Assembly (NCBI GenBank): GCA_037127315.1
Contig: JBBBDQ010001275.1
Coordinates: forward strand, 1,353,501-1,417,500
DNA length: 64,000 nt
Reading direction: 5' to 3'
Source of the DNA: Ascarosepion bandense
Taxonomy: Eukaryota; Mollusca; Cephalopoda; Sepiida; Sepiidae
Every line of letters starts with the position of its first letter. The stretch's first letter is position 1. Both the position numbers and the translations under genes were made by a program. The notes beneath the pieces were generated by a model. That model ran no database searches and had not been told where the DNA came from. It saw nothing but the letters and a program-made list of their open reading frames with translations. This document shows positions 1 to 11,289 of the stretch, one piece after another.

Positions 1-480
1 CAGGAGAATCACTCTCTTTCCAACATGACAAAAATATAACACTTGTCTCAACAAATTACAAAGGTTTTCATTAAATTCATAACTTATTTAAAATAATAAA
101 GGACAGAATATAATCTCATAATCAAATATAATTTAATCATTAATTAACAATATTTTGAACCTATTTTCAACAGAAAAAGATTTAAAAAGAAAACCCCAAT
201 ATTCTTTCAATATAGAGCCTAGTTAGTAACTTAGAATTCTTATTCGTTCAATTACGCCTGCACCAAGTGGGGCTAGTTTTCTATATTTTTAATGATTGCA
301 CAAAATAGTCACAAGAAATAGAAACGATGCATATTTTTATCAGTAAAAAATAAATTAGGAAGAAATTGAAATTAATGCAAACATACTCAAAAAAATATAA
401 ATAAATAAATAAAAAAAATAAACAGCAAACTATATACAGCTCAGGAGAGTTTAAAATTTTTTTTTGTTCCAACCATATAA
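1..480. other. AT-rich DNA, no gene seen
   Basis: Stops are frequent in all frames and only short chance reading frames occur. A/T runs dominate. I see no repeat that recurs elsewhere in the window. Confidence 0.6.
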
Positions 481-486
481 CCATTA

Positions 487-600
487 TCACCGCCACTCTT
501 TATTTCTGTTCATTTCTAGCAGTGCTTCTCTGACAAGGTTTTTGCTGGCTTGACTTACCCTCTTTTTTAGTTGAAGGTTAAGACGAAGTTCATTAAACTG
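487..600 (-). CDS. possible exon, unidentified gene
   Basis: On the minus strand a pyrimidine-rich tract ending in TTTTACAG (AG at 599-598) is followed by an open stretch beginning FNELRLNLQLKKR. This can either stop at a strong donor (GTAAGTC, reading 558 to 552), giving a 39-nt in-phase exon at 597-559, or read on as VSQASKNLVREALLEMN to a TGA near 487. Both splice signals match consensus well and the peptide is not low-complexity. I do not recognise the protein. Such signals also arise by chance in AT-rich DNA, so this is a weak call. Confidence 0.2.
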   Translation of the reverse strand, partial: QFNELRLNLQLKKRVSQASKNLVREALLEMNRNKEWR

Positions 601-769
601 TAAAACACTAAATGTGAAGTGGAAATTGCAACCAACAAGGTACAAAAATATACTGAAGCCTATAAATTCTATCCAGTCACCTGGCCAGGCAATGTGTCTC
701 CCTTTTATCTGTTTCCATTTTTTTGTTCCATTCTGTTTGTTTGTTATTCTATCTTCTGCTAACAAGAAC

Positions 770-1860
770 TAAAAGGATAAACAAGAAGGAATCATCAACA
801 ATTCTCATTCCGATATGTTGCGGTCACTACTTTTAAACAAAATTTTCAACTAAATAAAATTAGTAAATTTCATCTATCATAGTTTATTGGGAGGGGATGA
901 AGGTAATAAAATAATTTACTGTAATCTGAATCAAGGCCCTCCTTAACAAACCAGTGGAGTTAGGGGGAGTCCAATAAAAGTGAAAAAAAGGGAAAGATTG
1001 TTTTGATAAATGTGATTTTTTTTAACTATGAGCTGGTTGAAGTCTGAAATGCTTGTATTGACCACCAAAAGGTTTTGGGTAAATTGGAGCCACCATTTGG
1101 CTAAAATGCAATATGACCATCAACATGCCGGAAGTTGAAATCGCATTGCTGGGAGGTAGTAGACATGACCACCAAGGATCATGACACAATGCCTTCCAAA
1201 AACTTCCACAACCATGACCAAACATGAATTTAAAAAAGCTACCATGATACCTCTCCTCAATGAAGTCTTGGCAACCAAATTTTCATGTCACAACAAAATT
1301 AAGTGATATTTTCACCTCAATTATTGAAACAAAATAATTGTTTCTACACCAGAGAAAAAGTATGTATACAGGCGGTTTGACCACAGTAGAAGTTTTCTTC
1401 ATGCCAATATAGTACGTCTTGGAAACATGAAAGTAGTTTTATTTTATTTTGGTACTAATATATTCATACTAATCATCATTAATCACTAACCTACAACTCC
1501 AATACAATTTCTATATACAGGTATTAATTCCTCTTTTTTTGTTTGTCAGTTTCCTCTGAAAAATGTTTATTTTTTCTAAACTTTTTGAAAAAAATGATAT
1601 TTTAAGGTCTCTATAGTTATATTCAACTTTGTGCTGTGGTAAGTAAATAGCAAAACAAAGGGTGCAATGGTTAAATTGTCGGTATTATATGATTTTAATT
1701 TTGCAGATGCATTTTTGTTGAATGCACTGTATAGTAGTGTCAGTTAGGCACCATCTGTGAGAAAAAGTGCACCATGACATAATTCAATCCATAATTTACA
1801 AATGACATGCTGTACTACTTAGCATTTGCACTGGAAGCTCCAATACCAAACTTTCAGAGT
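770..1860. other. unassigned AT-rich DNA
   Basis: No coding signal that I trust. A 67-codon minus-strand frame at 1022-1225 (containing NAISTSGMLMVILHFSQMV) lies in a locally GC-richer block and could be a piece of an unidentified dispersed repeat, but I found no second copy here. Confidence 0.4.
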
Positions 1861-1862
1861 AT

Positions 1863-2376
1863 TTGAGTGTCAATCAGAGGAAAGTACAAAAGATTCAAAA
1901 TGAGTTGGATGAATCTAACAATGATTACAAAGGTACGACAGCTAAGGAAACTCACTCTGGTTGCTGTGATAGGAAAAGAACTCACATATTTGTTAGTGAG
2001 GGCCTTAGTGTCAACATGAACATGTATATAAAGTGTCAAGAGGGTGGCTGCTGAAGGGCCCTATGACTGGCAACAGGAGTCTGCATCATGCCACTGCAGC
2101 AGGAGGACCCAGTCATGGCTGTCAGATAATTTCTGGAATTACATTACTACTTTTACCTGGCACTAACGCCCCACACTGCAACCCCTTCATTATTATGTGT
2201 GGGGGGTAGTTGAGTAAAAGACCAACACAACTCCTTTTAATACCAAAGATAAACTGAAAGCAAGAGTTTTGGGGGCATTCCCCAACTTAAACAAGGAGAC
2301 TGTCCAGAAGAGTTACAGGAAATTCTGAAGTCATCTGGAGGCCATGATTGAATCAAATGGCGATGTTATTGAATAA
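1863..2376 (+). pseudogene. mariner-type transposase remnant (C-terminal part)
   Basis: This is the decayed 3' half of an IS630/Tc1/mariner-superfamily transposase. A first frame carries RTHIFVSEGLSVNMNMYIK. After a frameshift, another frame reads DWQQESASCHCSRRTQSWLS, matching the mariner block QQDSAPxH, with the second catalytic Asp replaced by Glu (codon near 2077). LHYYVWG resembles the NPLDYYVWG block around the third acidic residue. The last segment (TKDKLKARVLGAFPNLNKET ... LEAMIESNGDVIE, stop at 2374-2376) is the usual mariner C-terminus. Internal stops and frameshifts make it non-functional. Non-coding sequence to about 2510 is shared with a second copy near 61325-61440, so it is probably the element's 3' flank and terminal repeat. 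Confidence 0.75.
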
Positions 2377-2862
2377 ATTTACTCTTTACTATCTTTAGAT
2401 ATTTTTGTGTAAATTTCGGTAAATATATCTATTAGAATGAGATGTCAGCATTATTTTCATTTTTGTCATAATTTAGATGACAATCCATCACACTCTGTAT
2501 ATAGCCTATGCCATAGGCACAAACCAAGGCAATCCTTATACTCAAGAATCACTTTTGCGCAAACCTCTTTATCATTCTAGCCTGAGGTTGGAAGTACATG
2601 ATAGGGATGAGTGCTACTGGATCTGACTGGATTATTCTGGTCTAACCTGGGGCGAGTGTCTGCCTTGCTCTGTAGCTATTCTGTTTTTCAACTGTCAGTT
2701 TTGACCTTCATCACTTTTCCCTTGTTAAGTCAATCAGGTTAAAACCAAAACTTAAACATAAAATCATTTAAACAGTGTTTTTCCAGGACTTGAGTAGAGG
2801 ATTGGACCAGGACAAAACAAAATACAAACTAGAATACATCAACTTTCTATCCAACTTGGTAA

Positions 2863-2998
2863 GATATGAATAGATAGACAAACTACTGACAAAGATAGAT
2901 CAATATGAATAAACTACCGATATAGATCGATATAAATAGACTGCAGACAAAGATAGATCAATATGAACAGATTACTGTGATAGATATGAATAGAATAT
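2863..2998. repeat. degenerate tandem repeat around GATAGATCAATATGAAT
   Basis: Several imperfect copies of a roughly 30-60 bp motif containing ACAAAGATAGATCAATATGAA alternate with related GATATGAATAGA words. It looks like an old minisatellite with no coding role. Confidence 0.6.
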
Positions 2999-3175
2999 AA
3001 AAAGACCGTGTTAGATACTGAGCTAAAATATTGAGTTAAATGCATCTTAATAAATGCTTCCTGCCTAAATCTAAGTGTTAACTCTTCTTTTAATAAACTG
3101 ATCTTAATTCATTCAAGTGCAATCTTCTCCCATTTCATTCCAATCAATCATAAAATGATTAATCTTTTTCTATTT

Positions 3176-3275
3176 CTCTCTCACACACACATCCTAGCTA
3201 TCTGTCAATCTCTTCATCTAATCTATATAAGTACTTCCTCCCTCCCTCCCTCCATCCTTCCTTCCTTTCTCAGCC
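3176..3275. repeat. pyrimidine-rich simple repeats
   Basis: A short TCTCTCACACACACA run is followed by a CCTCC/TTCC-rich tract. Low-complexity DNA that explains the local apparent open reading frame. Confidence 0.7.
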
Positions 3276-3419
3276 TTTTTCTTTCATTCAATTCCATGTC
3301 ATTATTTATCTATCAAGATTGGACCAACTTAATGTCCAAAATGGTAATGAAATTTCATCACGCACAAAAGTCAATGTCCAAGAACTTATAAAAGCCAATT
3401 TTTGAGGCAAATAGGTGAT

Positions 3420-3790
3420 AATTAATTTGAGGTTTCTGGAGATTGACGATTCACAATCTTTCTACCTTATAATCAGCACATTCGTGTACTTGCAAAATCT
3501 GATAGCAGACTGAAATGAGGCTTCTAACGATGTTCATTCTTTTGAGAATAATTAAATTTATTATGTCAATGCAATTAATGAATTTATTCAATTAATTCCA
3601 AATTTTCACAAACCCCAGATTTCATCTCCGTTTTAACTTTGCTGCACACTAACATGATGAATTCCTTTGTTTCCTATTTAAGCTAACAAAATGGTGGCAG
3701 GGAGTTTAATCCAAGTGTTGAGGAAAAGACACATCACTCAAGCTTAAGGTATAAACTGACCTTCTCACACTAATGGCATTTAAATCTTTT
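3420..3790. other. unassigned intergenic DNA
   Basis: AT-rich, with no repeat family recognised and no coding signal. Confidence 0.5.
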
Positions 3791-3799
3791 ATCATGAGG

Positions 3800-3945
3800 A
3801 AAGATCAAAACTGTGAAGAAAGTACACTACAAGGTTCCTCAAGGAGTCACGACCATTCACAGACAATTAAGAAAAAGAATTTGTGAAAAGCTATTATCAC
3901 CTATGTCCTAAAGAGGTATGGTCATTTTTTTCAAGGTGGCTTGCA
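3800..3945 (+). pseudogene. LINE-B C-terminal remnant
   Basis: One frame reads KNL*KAIITYVLKRYG near 3885-3925. This matches the last residues of the LINE-B reverse transcriptase seen elsewhere in this window (for example the AIIAYVLKGQGT end at 21857). Strongly decayed; called by similarity within the window only. Confidence 0.4.
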
Positions 3946-4045
3946 TGTGGCACCAAGCCAAAAGCATGGGGCACTCAGTGAGGATCAAAGTCAAAATTCA
4001 GTCGTAATTGTTCTAGTGAGTCAAGTTTGCTAACAATTACACACT

Positions 4046-4571
4046 GACTTGGCAGACCGGCTGCAACCACTCTCTCACCGGCGTGACGTGGCTTCCCTGT
4101 GCCTCTTCTGTAAATACTTTCACAGCTTCTGCTCCGATGAACTTAAATCATTGGTTCAGCCTAGGTATGAATTTACATGAGATACTAGATTAGCAACTAG
4201 GTCCCACCCTTTTACAGTGAAACAGATAAGATGTAACTGTAATTTCTACTCCAACAGCTTCTTTTCTCGTGCTTCCCGCCTGTGGAATTCCCTTCCACAT
4301 GTCTGCTTTCCCGACAGCTACAATCTCCAGGAGTTTAAATGTAAGGTCAATAGACACCACCTATCACACTAACTTGCATCTATTCTCCCAACACTCTCAC
4401 CATCTACCCAATCCTCATTCTCGGTATCCTTACCCATCTATCACCCTCCTTCTGACATTTCCTATGTCTAACCATCCTTTCTCACCACTTTCCCCTCTAT
4501 GTAACCTCCTGCGCAATAGTGGCAGTGAAATGCCTTGCTTGGGGTGAAACGATTATAAAAAAAAAAAAAAT
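4046..4571 (+). pseudogene. LINE-A 3' end: RT C-terminus, 3' UTR, poly-A
   Basis: A 109-codon frame (4046-4372) begins DLADRLQPLSHRRDVASLCL and runs through CKYFHSFCSDEL, TRLATRSHPFTV and SRLWNSLPHVCFPDSYNLQE to a TAA, interrupted by one TGA near 4178. It is the C-terminal end of the ORF2-type protein of a non-LTR retrotransposon (jockey-like by recall; clade not certain). A ~185-bp 3' UTR follows, ending in CCTTGCTTGGGGTGAAACG and an A run at 4556-4571. The 5' truncation and 3' A-tail are typical of target-primed reverse transcription. Confidence 0.85.
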
Positions 4572-4860
4572 TGAGATGCCCAACTTAGAGATATGAGATT
4601 AAAACAAATCATGAGATTGAAAAATTGTGTGTGCATATGTGTGTGCCTGTCTGTAAAGTAATACTAAAAATCTAAAGGAATGGAAAATATGTATAATATA
4701 CTGGAAAATGTTGACACGTTTTGCAGGTGATCCAGCTTCATCATAAGAGGAAGAATTTTATTTCATAAAATTTACATTAACAAAATGAAACATGATTTGT
4801 TTTAACCATCTGATGTTTTATGTCAACACAAGAGAATATTATCTTTGATGGTGGATGCCT
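4572..4860. other. AT-rich DNA without gene
   Basis: Contains a short TG-rich patch near 4625-4655 and nothing else recognised. Confidence 0.5.
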
Positions 4861-4877
4861 TCATATTAACATGCCTA

Positions 4878-4930
4878 CACCCACTCTGAAGATGGCTCAT
4901 GTTAGCCGAAAGCTTAAAACCAGTGTAATA
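4878..4930 (+). ncRNA. degenerate hammerhead-like motif
   Basis: CTGAAGA (4886-4892, fits CUGANGA) is followed by a hairpin GGCT-CATGTT-AGCC with one extra T, then GAA (4908-4910) and palindromic AGCT (4911-4914), the layout of a type I hammerhead with short stem III. Only a distal stem I (CACT with AGTG, separated by AAAACC) can be drawn, so catalysis is doubtful. Probably a decayed copy. Confidence 0.4.
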
Positions 4931-5046
4931 AAAAATATCTAAATGTTGGACAATTTTTGTCTTTATTTTCACCAGAAATTAAAGCCAAAATAAAATGTTT
5001 CGTATGGCTCATGATTAAATACGAGAGACATTCATTGTCTGTTTTT

Positions 5047-5069
5047 TATATATATATATATATATATAT
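5047..5069. repeat. (TA)n microsatellite
   Basis: Uninterrupted TA dinucleotides of about 23 bases, directly upstream of a 5S-SINE tail. Confidence 0.95.
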
Positions 5070-5084
5070 CGGACGTGTTTATGC

Positions 5085-5205
5085 TACGCTTAGAAAGTCA
5101 CCTTCCTCCAGGTTTGGGGGTTGGGCGCTGGGCTAACAACCCTGCCCCATAAAAAACAGTTTGTTATCGAAACAGCGAAAACGCTGCCCTAAACACCATT
5201 AGGTA
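5085..5205 (+). mobile_element. 3' part of 5S-type SINE
   Basis: The block from CTCCAGGTTTGGGGGTTGGG through GGGCTAACAACCCTGCCCC and AAAAAACAGTTTGTTA closely matches the tail of the full-length 5S-derived SINE at 39666-39938. The 5S head is missing, so this is either a 5'-truncated copy or a different SINE or LINE sharing the tail. Confidence 0.65.
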
Positions 5206-5221
5206 TAAGGAAAAGTTTATT

Positions 5222-5223
<2 letters not shown>

Positions 5224-5274
<51 letters not shown>
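5224..5274. repeat. (TA)n microsatellite
   Basis: About 51 bases of pure TA. Confidence 0.97.
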
Positions 5275-5277
<3 letters not shown>

Positions 5278-5366
5278 TATTACTGGGACAAAATTTTACA
5301 ATTGAAATCAATAAAGTAAGCTTCATACTTACAGGCATTTGTTGATGTTTACAAAAGATGGAATAA

Positions 5367-5438
5367 AAAATAAGAAACACGAAACTACCAACTGGTTTCA
5401 ATCCCGTACTTCATCAGGATATTACTGCGACTTATTTT
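5367..5438 (-). ncRNA. hammerhead-like motif with intact core words
   Basis: On the minus strand: CTGATGA (5417 to 5411), a weak stem II (AGT...ATT), GAA (5399-5397), then ACCAGTTGGT (5396-5387), which forms a short hairpin or near-palindrome closing with A15.1-U16.1, and A as position 17. A distal stem I of eight pairs (AAAATAAG at 5438-5431 with CTTATTTT at 5374-5367) encloses it, with an internal loop between. Conserved core words are present but proximal stem I pairing is poor. Confidence 0.45.
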
Positions 5439-5547
5439 AATTCAGTATTCACATTAAAAATGTAAAAGATAAAAACAAATTATGGCAGAATACTTTCTGG
5501 GGAAGAAAAAAAAATATTAGGATGGGCACAGACAGGCACTAAATGGT

Positions 5548-5640
5548 GATGATATGGAGTCTGTTTGGCTGTATCACAGCTCATCAGTACAGTTAGACAT
5601 ACAATTGATTCTAACTAGGATTGAAACCCAACAGAGTTTG
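5548..5640 (-). mobile_element. tRNA-like short repeat with hammerhead relic
   Basis: Minus-strand order: a B-box-like GGGTTTCAATCC, then GTCTAACTGTACTGATGA, stem II GCTGT-GAT-ACAGC, then CAAACAG where the hammerhead needs GAAACAG. It is the same family as the copies at 26198, 26467 and 33075. The changed G12 and lost stem III palindrome suggest an inactive ribozyme. Confidence 0.6.
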
Positions 5641-6165
5641 AGTTTTGTTTAATGGCATATCAACCTCTGTGGGTTATTAATGCCAAAAAGGTTTGGTTTT
5701 GAGGTTATTTTTAATGTTCAGTTATAGTGAGAAAATAGTCAAATTTTAATGAAATTCTTTTTTTATTCTTTTTTATTTTAGAAAACTGAAAATGCCTTCT
5801 AGTTTTGTGTTCTAAAATATTTTGCTAAGAATAATTTTTTCATGTATTGTTGGTAATATTTTTCCTTCAAAAATGTATATTTTTCTATAAAAGTCTATTT
5901 TTATGTACATATAATTCTATAAAAGTCTATTTTTATATTCATAGTGTTCTGACCCCAGTTTGGGGGTTAGCTATTTGCCCATAACTGGGATCCTAACAGG
6001 TTCTACCACTTCAGGTTAGGGTGGACCTGGGAACAACAGCACTTAAGAGGTGGTTTCATGCTCCTCATAAACTCTTAATCAGAGGCCTTGCTGCCAGATG
6101 CAGTTTACTGTCATGCCCAGGACCAAAACCCAACCGAATTGACATCAGTTGGTAATTCTACCTCT
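5630..6165 (+). repeat. interspersed repeat family R1, long copy
   Basis: Starts near TTTGTTTAATGGCATATCAAC and continues through ATTGTTGGTAATA to a GC-richer 3' block containing CCCAGTTTGGGGGTTAGC, CAACAGCACTTAAGAGGTGG and AGAGGCCTTGCTGCCAGATG. The same order recurs at 29650-30020 and in parts at 27705, 28980 and 30150. No coding potential; probably a non-autonomous element. Ends near a (TA)n at 6170-6190. Confidence 0.7.
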
Positions 6166-6394
6166 GAGCTATATATATATATATATATACTCTGTCACAC
6201 TCAGGGGGATAACCTATGAGGAAACAGCTAATAATCTTCTAAAAAATATTTTGCAGTCACTTTTGACAGCAGGATTACACTTGTTATGCATATATTGGTA
6301 AAAAATATTTTTTAGAGAATCATGTGTGTCTTCCATTCTATTCTTTTAGCTATTTTTGTTCCATCTGTGTATAACACAGTCATAATAAGGCACA

Positions 6395-6690
6395 GTGGAG
6401 TAATGGATGATGGTTCAGATTGAGAAATCGGAGAGCCATGGTCAAATTCTAATAGAGTTCAATAAATTCACTTACATGCTAATACTTTTGGGAATGGTAT
6501 GAATCTACACACCTCCCCAACTATGAGTACATAGGACTGACCGGGTTCTATAATCTTGAGCAAAATCCAATCCAGGAGTGAAAAAAAGCGAAAAAAAACA
6601 AAAAAAAAACTTCTGAATTCAAAACCTCCAACTATGGGTAAATAGTAGAGCAGTCTGGGCTCTGTAGTCATGGTTGACAACCAGGCTAGG
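6395..6690 (+). mobile_element. tRNA-derived SINE, two decayed fragments
   Basis: A tRNA-like head (box A around TGGAGTAATGGATGATGG, box B-like GGTCAAATTC) is followed by the body words TTCACTTACATGC, TTTTGGGAATGGTATGAATC and CTATGAGTACATAGG. A second body fragment (ACTATGGGTAAATAGTAGAG ... GGTTGACAACCAGGCTAG) lies at 6605-6690. The family is the one found on the minus strand at 20384-20700. Confidence 0.6.
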
Positions 6691-7077
6691 TGAGCAACAA
6701 CTCCTCATCCAGTGCTCCTAACAAAGTCTGATGTCATGTTTCAATCAGGTAATTCATGCAACAATGCCAAGTTATATTGGTTGGACTAGGTCTTTAAGTT
6801 GGACAACATTAGTGGCAAGTCACAGATATAGTTTTTTGAAATGGAGGCCAATATATCAATATCTGGAGCATATTTTTTGTGCAAATGTCACTAAAGCTTC
6901 AGCAGTAGCAGCAGTTAAGTACAATAAAAAACAGTAGCAGGAAGGCAAGGTTTAAGGCTTGAAGTTCTCTACACTAGATTCTCCCACTGGACAATAACAG
7001 ACTTAAACATTGATTCAAGGTAACATAGTAATTGTGAGTTTACTCCCTGGACCAGGCATTTGGACTCTGTATGATTA
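6691..7077. other. unassigned DNA
   Basis: No reliable gene. An AGCAGTAGCAGCAGT run near 6900 is low-complexity. Confidence 0.4.
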
Positions 7078-7190
7078 ATAATTAGACAAGATATCTCTAG
7101 ACATAGCAGAACCAGAACATTCTACCCAATAAATTAAATAAAGGGTTCTATTTGAGATTCCTTGAAGGTCATCATAATGAAGAATCAGGA
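7078..7190 (+). repeat. LTR-like flank, copy 1
   Basis: The block TAATTAGACAAGATATCTCT ... ATTAAATAAAGGGTTCTATT ... GATTCCTTGAAGGTCATC recurs with modest divergence at 7897-8010, just upstream of the gypsy-like gag frame. It has an AATAAA signal. It may be the end of an LTR, but TG...CA borders are not clear. Confidence 0.4.
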
Positions 7191-7195
7191 AATGC

Positions 7196-7730
7196 ATATT
7201 TGATAGGTACCAACTTAGCGGCTCGACTACAGCCACTTTCCCACCGTTCTATAAATACTTCCATGGCTCCTGCTCCAACAAGCTTGAGTCACTGGTGCCT
7301 CCACAAAGGGGTTTATTCGTGCAACCAGACTGGCAACTGGGTCTCACCCATTCACAGTTAGATCAACCAAATGCAGACGGCAATTCTACTCCTGCAGCTT
7401 CTTTTCCCACACTTCCTGCCTGTGGAACTCACTTCCTTATTCTTGCTTTCCTGATGGCTACAACCTCTAGGAATTTAAATGCAAGGTCAATTCTTATCTC
7501 TTAACTACTTGACCCTAATTCTTTCCACATCGTCCTGTATATCCTTTCCTTTCTCTCCACCTTTGCAACTGTCATCACACCTGTATTCCTATCCTTCTCT
7601 TTCTCCTTTCTAACTGGTTCGTCGTTCTCCTCACTCCCCTCTAATCCTTTTACTCTTATGTAGCCCCCCTGCACATCAGTGGCATTACCGCCTCACTCGA
7701 GATGATATGATTAAAAGAAAAAAAAAATTT
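7196..7730 (+). pseudogene. LINE-A 3' end, internally deleted
   Basis: Reads NLAARLQPLSHR, then loses about 12 codons compared with other copies, and continues in other frames with WQLGLTHSQ and LPACGTHF (homologous to RLATRSHTF and SRLWNSL out of frame). The 3' UTR ends in CATCAGTGGCATTACCGCC and a poly-A near 7718-7730. It sits between the two LTR-like copies, so it either inserted there or the flank was duplicated. Confidence 0.7.
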
Positions 7731-7896
7731 GGACTCAGGGAGAGCAAAAGCTCTGATCAACATTTTTGTTTTTGACCCAAATGTTGACCCAAAAGATGGG
7801 TAAAATGAACTTGATTTTCAGACTCAGTGTGAAAAAATAGATGAGAAACATGTGCCCATTGCCCAATAACATTTGGGTTGAAAAAAAATGTCGACT

Positions 7897-8107
7897 TGTA
7901 TAATTAGACAAGATGTCTCTTGACATGGTTAACAGAACAAGAATATTCTACCCTATAGATTAAATAAAAGAGTTCAATTTGAAATTCCCTGAAGGTTATT
8001 GTAGTGGGATTGGTTAGTTAATAATGATTAGCATAGCCATACTCCTATTTAATGATGTATATAGAGACAGAGAACCGCTGATTAGTAACTCGTGAGATTA
8101 AGTTCGA
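7897..8107 (+). repeat. LTR-like flank, copy 2, and leader of gypsy-type element
   Basis: Second copy of the 7078-7190 block, followed by an ~90-bp leader leading into the gag-like frame. ATGGTGTCGCTGAAC near 8140 might be a primer-binding-like site but I cannot match it to a tRNA. Confidence 0.35.
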
Positions 8108-10760
8108 ATGAGCGCTTATCAACATCATAACAAAATGGTGTCGCTGAACGAAACTAAGTTGGACTTTGAAAACTCTGAGGAAGTTACAATTTGGCTGAAG
8201 TATTTTGAGGCTATGGCCAGAATTAAAAAATTAAAGGACAATCAAAAACAAATCACGGATTTATTTTTGGTCACTGCGGGGTGTAGAGCTGTTAAATAAG
8301 TGTCGTTGATGATTTACCCTGAGGAAATTGAAATCTTAGACTTTAAAAAAATTAAGGAAATAATTTTAAAGTCTATCCAACCAAAAAAAAAAAAGATTAG
8401 TCATTGCCAAAAGGACCAAGTTTCTGGCATTAAGACAAGAGTCTGGAGAACCTATTAGGAAATAGCTCAGTAGACTAAGAGATACTTGTAGGTACTGTGA
8501 TTTTAATGAACTTGAACAAAAGGAAATGACAATAGAGGACGAATTAATCCAGCTTCGACTCGTGGAAGGTTTAGTTCATACTTCACAGAGACTTAAAACT
8601 TTAGAAAGGTTACATTTACAAAATATGAGTTTGGAAGCCACTCTTGAATTTATACAGCAGAGTGAGTTGATTAAAGAGTATAAGACACAAAGAAACCAAA
8701 AAGAAAAAACGGTGGGAATAAATGCTATTAAAAGTAAAATAAAATCAAACTGCAAGTATAAACATGAACCAGAAAGAGAGAAATGTCTTGCGTGGGACAT
8801 GAGCTCTTTGCACCAGGGTCATGATCTATTCAACCACCAAGATCCTGTCTCAAGACATCACGGGTTGCCCCATTGAGGGACTTTTACCCTCTACAGAGGT
8901 GCAGTTAACATATTCTGAAGCCCCGACAGGGTTAACCAAAATTAAGAAAATGCTTGATAAAACTAAGACGATTTGATGGAACTTGTATCAAAACATGAGG
9001 TTCTTTTGAAGGGACAATTGAAATGATCACCATCATAGTAACGGATTGTATCAAAAATTACTGCCTAATAATTTATTAAATGTGTTACTGAACGCTGTCA
9101 ATATTAAAAGTGATGAAATGCGAACGTTAAAAAATTATAGAGCAAGAATTAAGCTAAAGCAAAATGTTACGCCGTTATATTTTCAAAGCCGTAGGCTTCC
9201 CATACATAGAAAACCAATGGTGGTTGAGAAGTTCAACAAAATGATAGAAGAAGGAATACTTCAACATGTTGAATCCAGCAAATGGGCATTCCCTATTGTC
9301 ATCGTAAGAAAACCTAATCTTAGGATTTGTGGGGATTACAAAGTAGGTGTGAATCACACAATTTGTTCAGATTAACATCCCATTCGAAATGTAGAAAACA
9401 TATTGCATTCCTTTGCAGGAATGAAATATTTTGCTAAAATTGATTTAAAAAATGCGTACAATCAAATCTAAACAGACAACAAATTCAAAGAAATTATGAC
9501 AAACTCACCTATAGGCTTGTTAAGGTGAACTCGTCTACCATTTGGAGTGATGACAGCCGGTTCGATTTTTCAGAGAGCAATGGAAAATTTACTAGAAGGA
9601 AAAGTAAATCATATAATAATTTCCCAAAACGTTGGGCGTTCATACTAAAGAAGAGTTAAAACAAAAAAGTCAAGTTAGTAATGAGTATACTCAGAAATCA
9701 CTTTAAACAAGGATAAGCATATATTCAAGTGCAAAAAGCTGACGTTTTTTGGATATCAAATCTCAGAAGTGGATACTTCACCGGACTCAAGCTTAATTCA
9801 GAAAATATTCAATGTTTCACCTCCAAGTAATGAGAAAGAGTTGGTGTCATTTCTTGGATTAGCTAATTTTTATAGCAACTTCTTGCCAAAATATGCAGAA
9901 AGAATTGAGCCTTCTGCTGAATTATGAAAGAAAAATAAGGAGTTTCAGTGGACTGATAGTCGCCAAAAAGCTTTCAGTAAATTGAAGTTAGCATTTTCCA
10001 AGAAACCAGTTGTCAAGATTTTTTACACTAAAACAGAAGTCACCTGAACAACAGATGTGAGTGGTCAATCTGTGTCAGCAATTTTGTCACAGGAACGATG
10101 CCCGATGATGTATCTGTCCAGGAAGTTAACGCCGACCGAGAAGAACTATTCCACTATGGAAAAGGAGGCCTTGGCTAGAGTATGGAGTATGACCAGAGCA
10201 AGAAAATTTTTGTCGGGAAAAAGTTTTTACTCAGGTCAGATAAAACCGCGAGAGTTTATATTCCATTCCTGAAAAGAATTGCTGAAGGTCACGTCCTTGA
10301 GGTTACTAAGATGGGCTATGAAATTGATGGCCTTTGATTTTGAAATTGAGTAAGTGAAAGGGAATATGATCTTACATGTAGTTGCACTGTCATGACTACA
10401 GTTTGAGAAGGAGCAACATGAGAAAAATGAAGAAGCGGAAGAGGGAATGTTACACTGAGTGGAGACTGATGCATTGCCCATGAATAGACTTATAATGGAG
10501 ACTTTACAAGATCCAGTCTTGAAAAAGATTAAAAAAAAAAAAAATAAGGAACAATAGATGGAGTAATTGTTCCAAAGTGGAAACACTGTACAAGGAGGTC
10601 AAACATAAGTTAACAATAGAGAATAGAGTAATCTGCAATGGAGATTTGGTGGTACCACCAGAAACTTGTCGAAAGCAAGTAATTAAAAGCGTACATGATG
10701 ATGATTGTACAGCAAATTCTATAGTTTTTGCCAGGAATGGCATAAATACTTAGCATGACC
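8108..10760 (+). pseudogene. Ty3/gypsy-type retroelement, gag-pol remnant
   Basis: Order along the strand: a gag-like frame (8108-8299, MSAYQHHNKMVSL...), a second gag segment (8526-8876), then pol. The reverse transcriptase part reads RRLPIHRKPMVVEKFNKMIE, then WAFPIVIVRKPNLRICGDYK near 9280-9345, FAKIDLKNAYNQI near 9430-9470 (motif A, Asp present) and TRLPFGVMTAGSIFQRAMEN near 9530-9590. The YxDD active-site box expected after this is not readable. SFLGLANFYSNFLPKY near 9850 is the connection region, and TEKNYSTMEKEALA near 10140 is RNase H-like. About a dozen stops and frameshifts are present, and no integrase catalytic core or 3' LTR is seen. A dead genomic copy. Confidence 0.8.
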
Positions 10761-10829
10761 ATATATTGATTAACATACCTTGGCAGAAGAAAGCCACCTC
10801 TTTAATTTTAAATAGAAAAACTGTGAGCA

Positions 10830-11280
10830 AAGATACAATCTGGATATGTTACCACTACACAAAAAATAACATTGTACTTTTCCAAAGCCTCACTATCAGG
10901 TTTTTAAGATAAGAAATATAGTACTTATAATATACGTTATAGCAAGTTGTTTAAAATTTATTTCAACTTTAGTAAAGCATTTGTTTAAAATTGAGTTTAT
11001 CTTTTTTGTAATTAAAATGAAAGTTTTGCCACCTGAGTAATTCAACAGAGCTAGATAAACACCGAACAGCAATCCGGATTGAATATGAAGTCTTGTCTGT
11101 CAGCAGATTTTCTAAAAGCCAAAAGGATAAATTAGGGATGCCATCACTGGGGGCATTATTTACAAGAATGGAAAAAAAAAATGAATCATGTGCTTGCATC
11201 TATGCTTTTACAGTACTAGTTCTGGTGATAACTAAGGTTTAACTGGAAGTGGTTACAAATGGTAACTAACCTAACAATAC
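10830..11280. other. unassigned DNA
   Basis: AT-rich, with no recognised repeat or gene. Confidence 0.4.
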
Positions 11281-11289
11281 ACTTTATGT

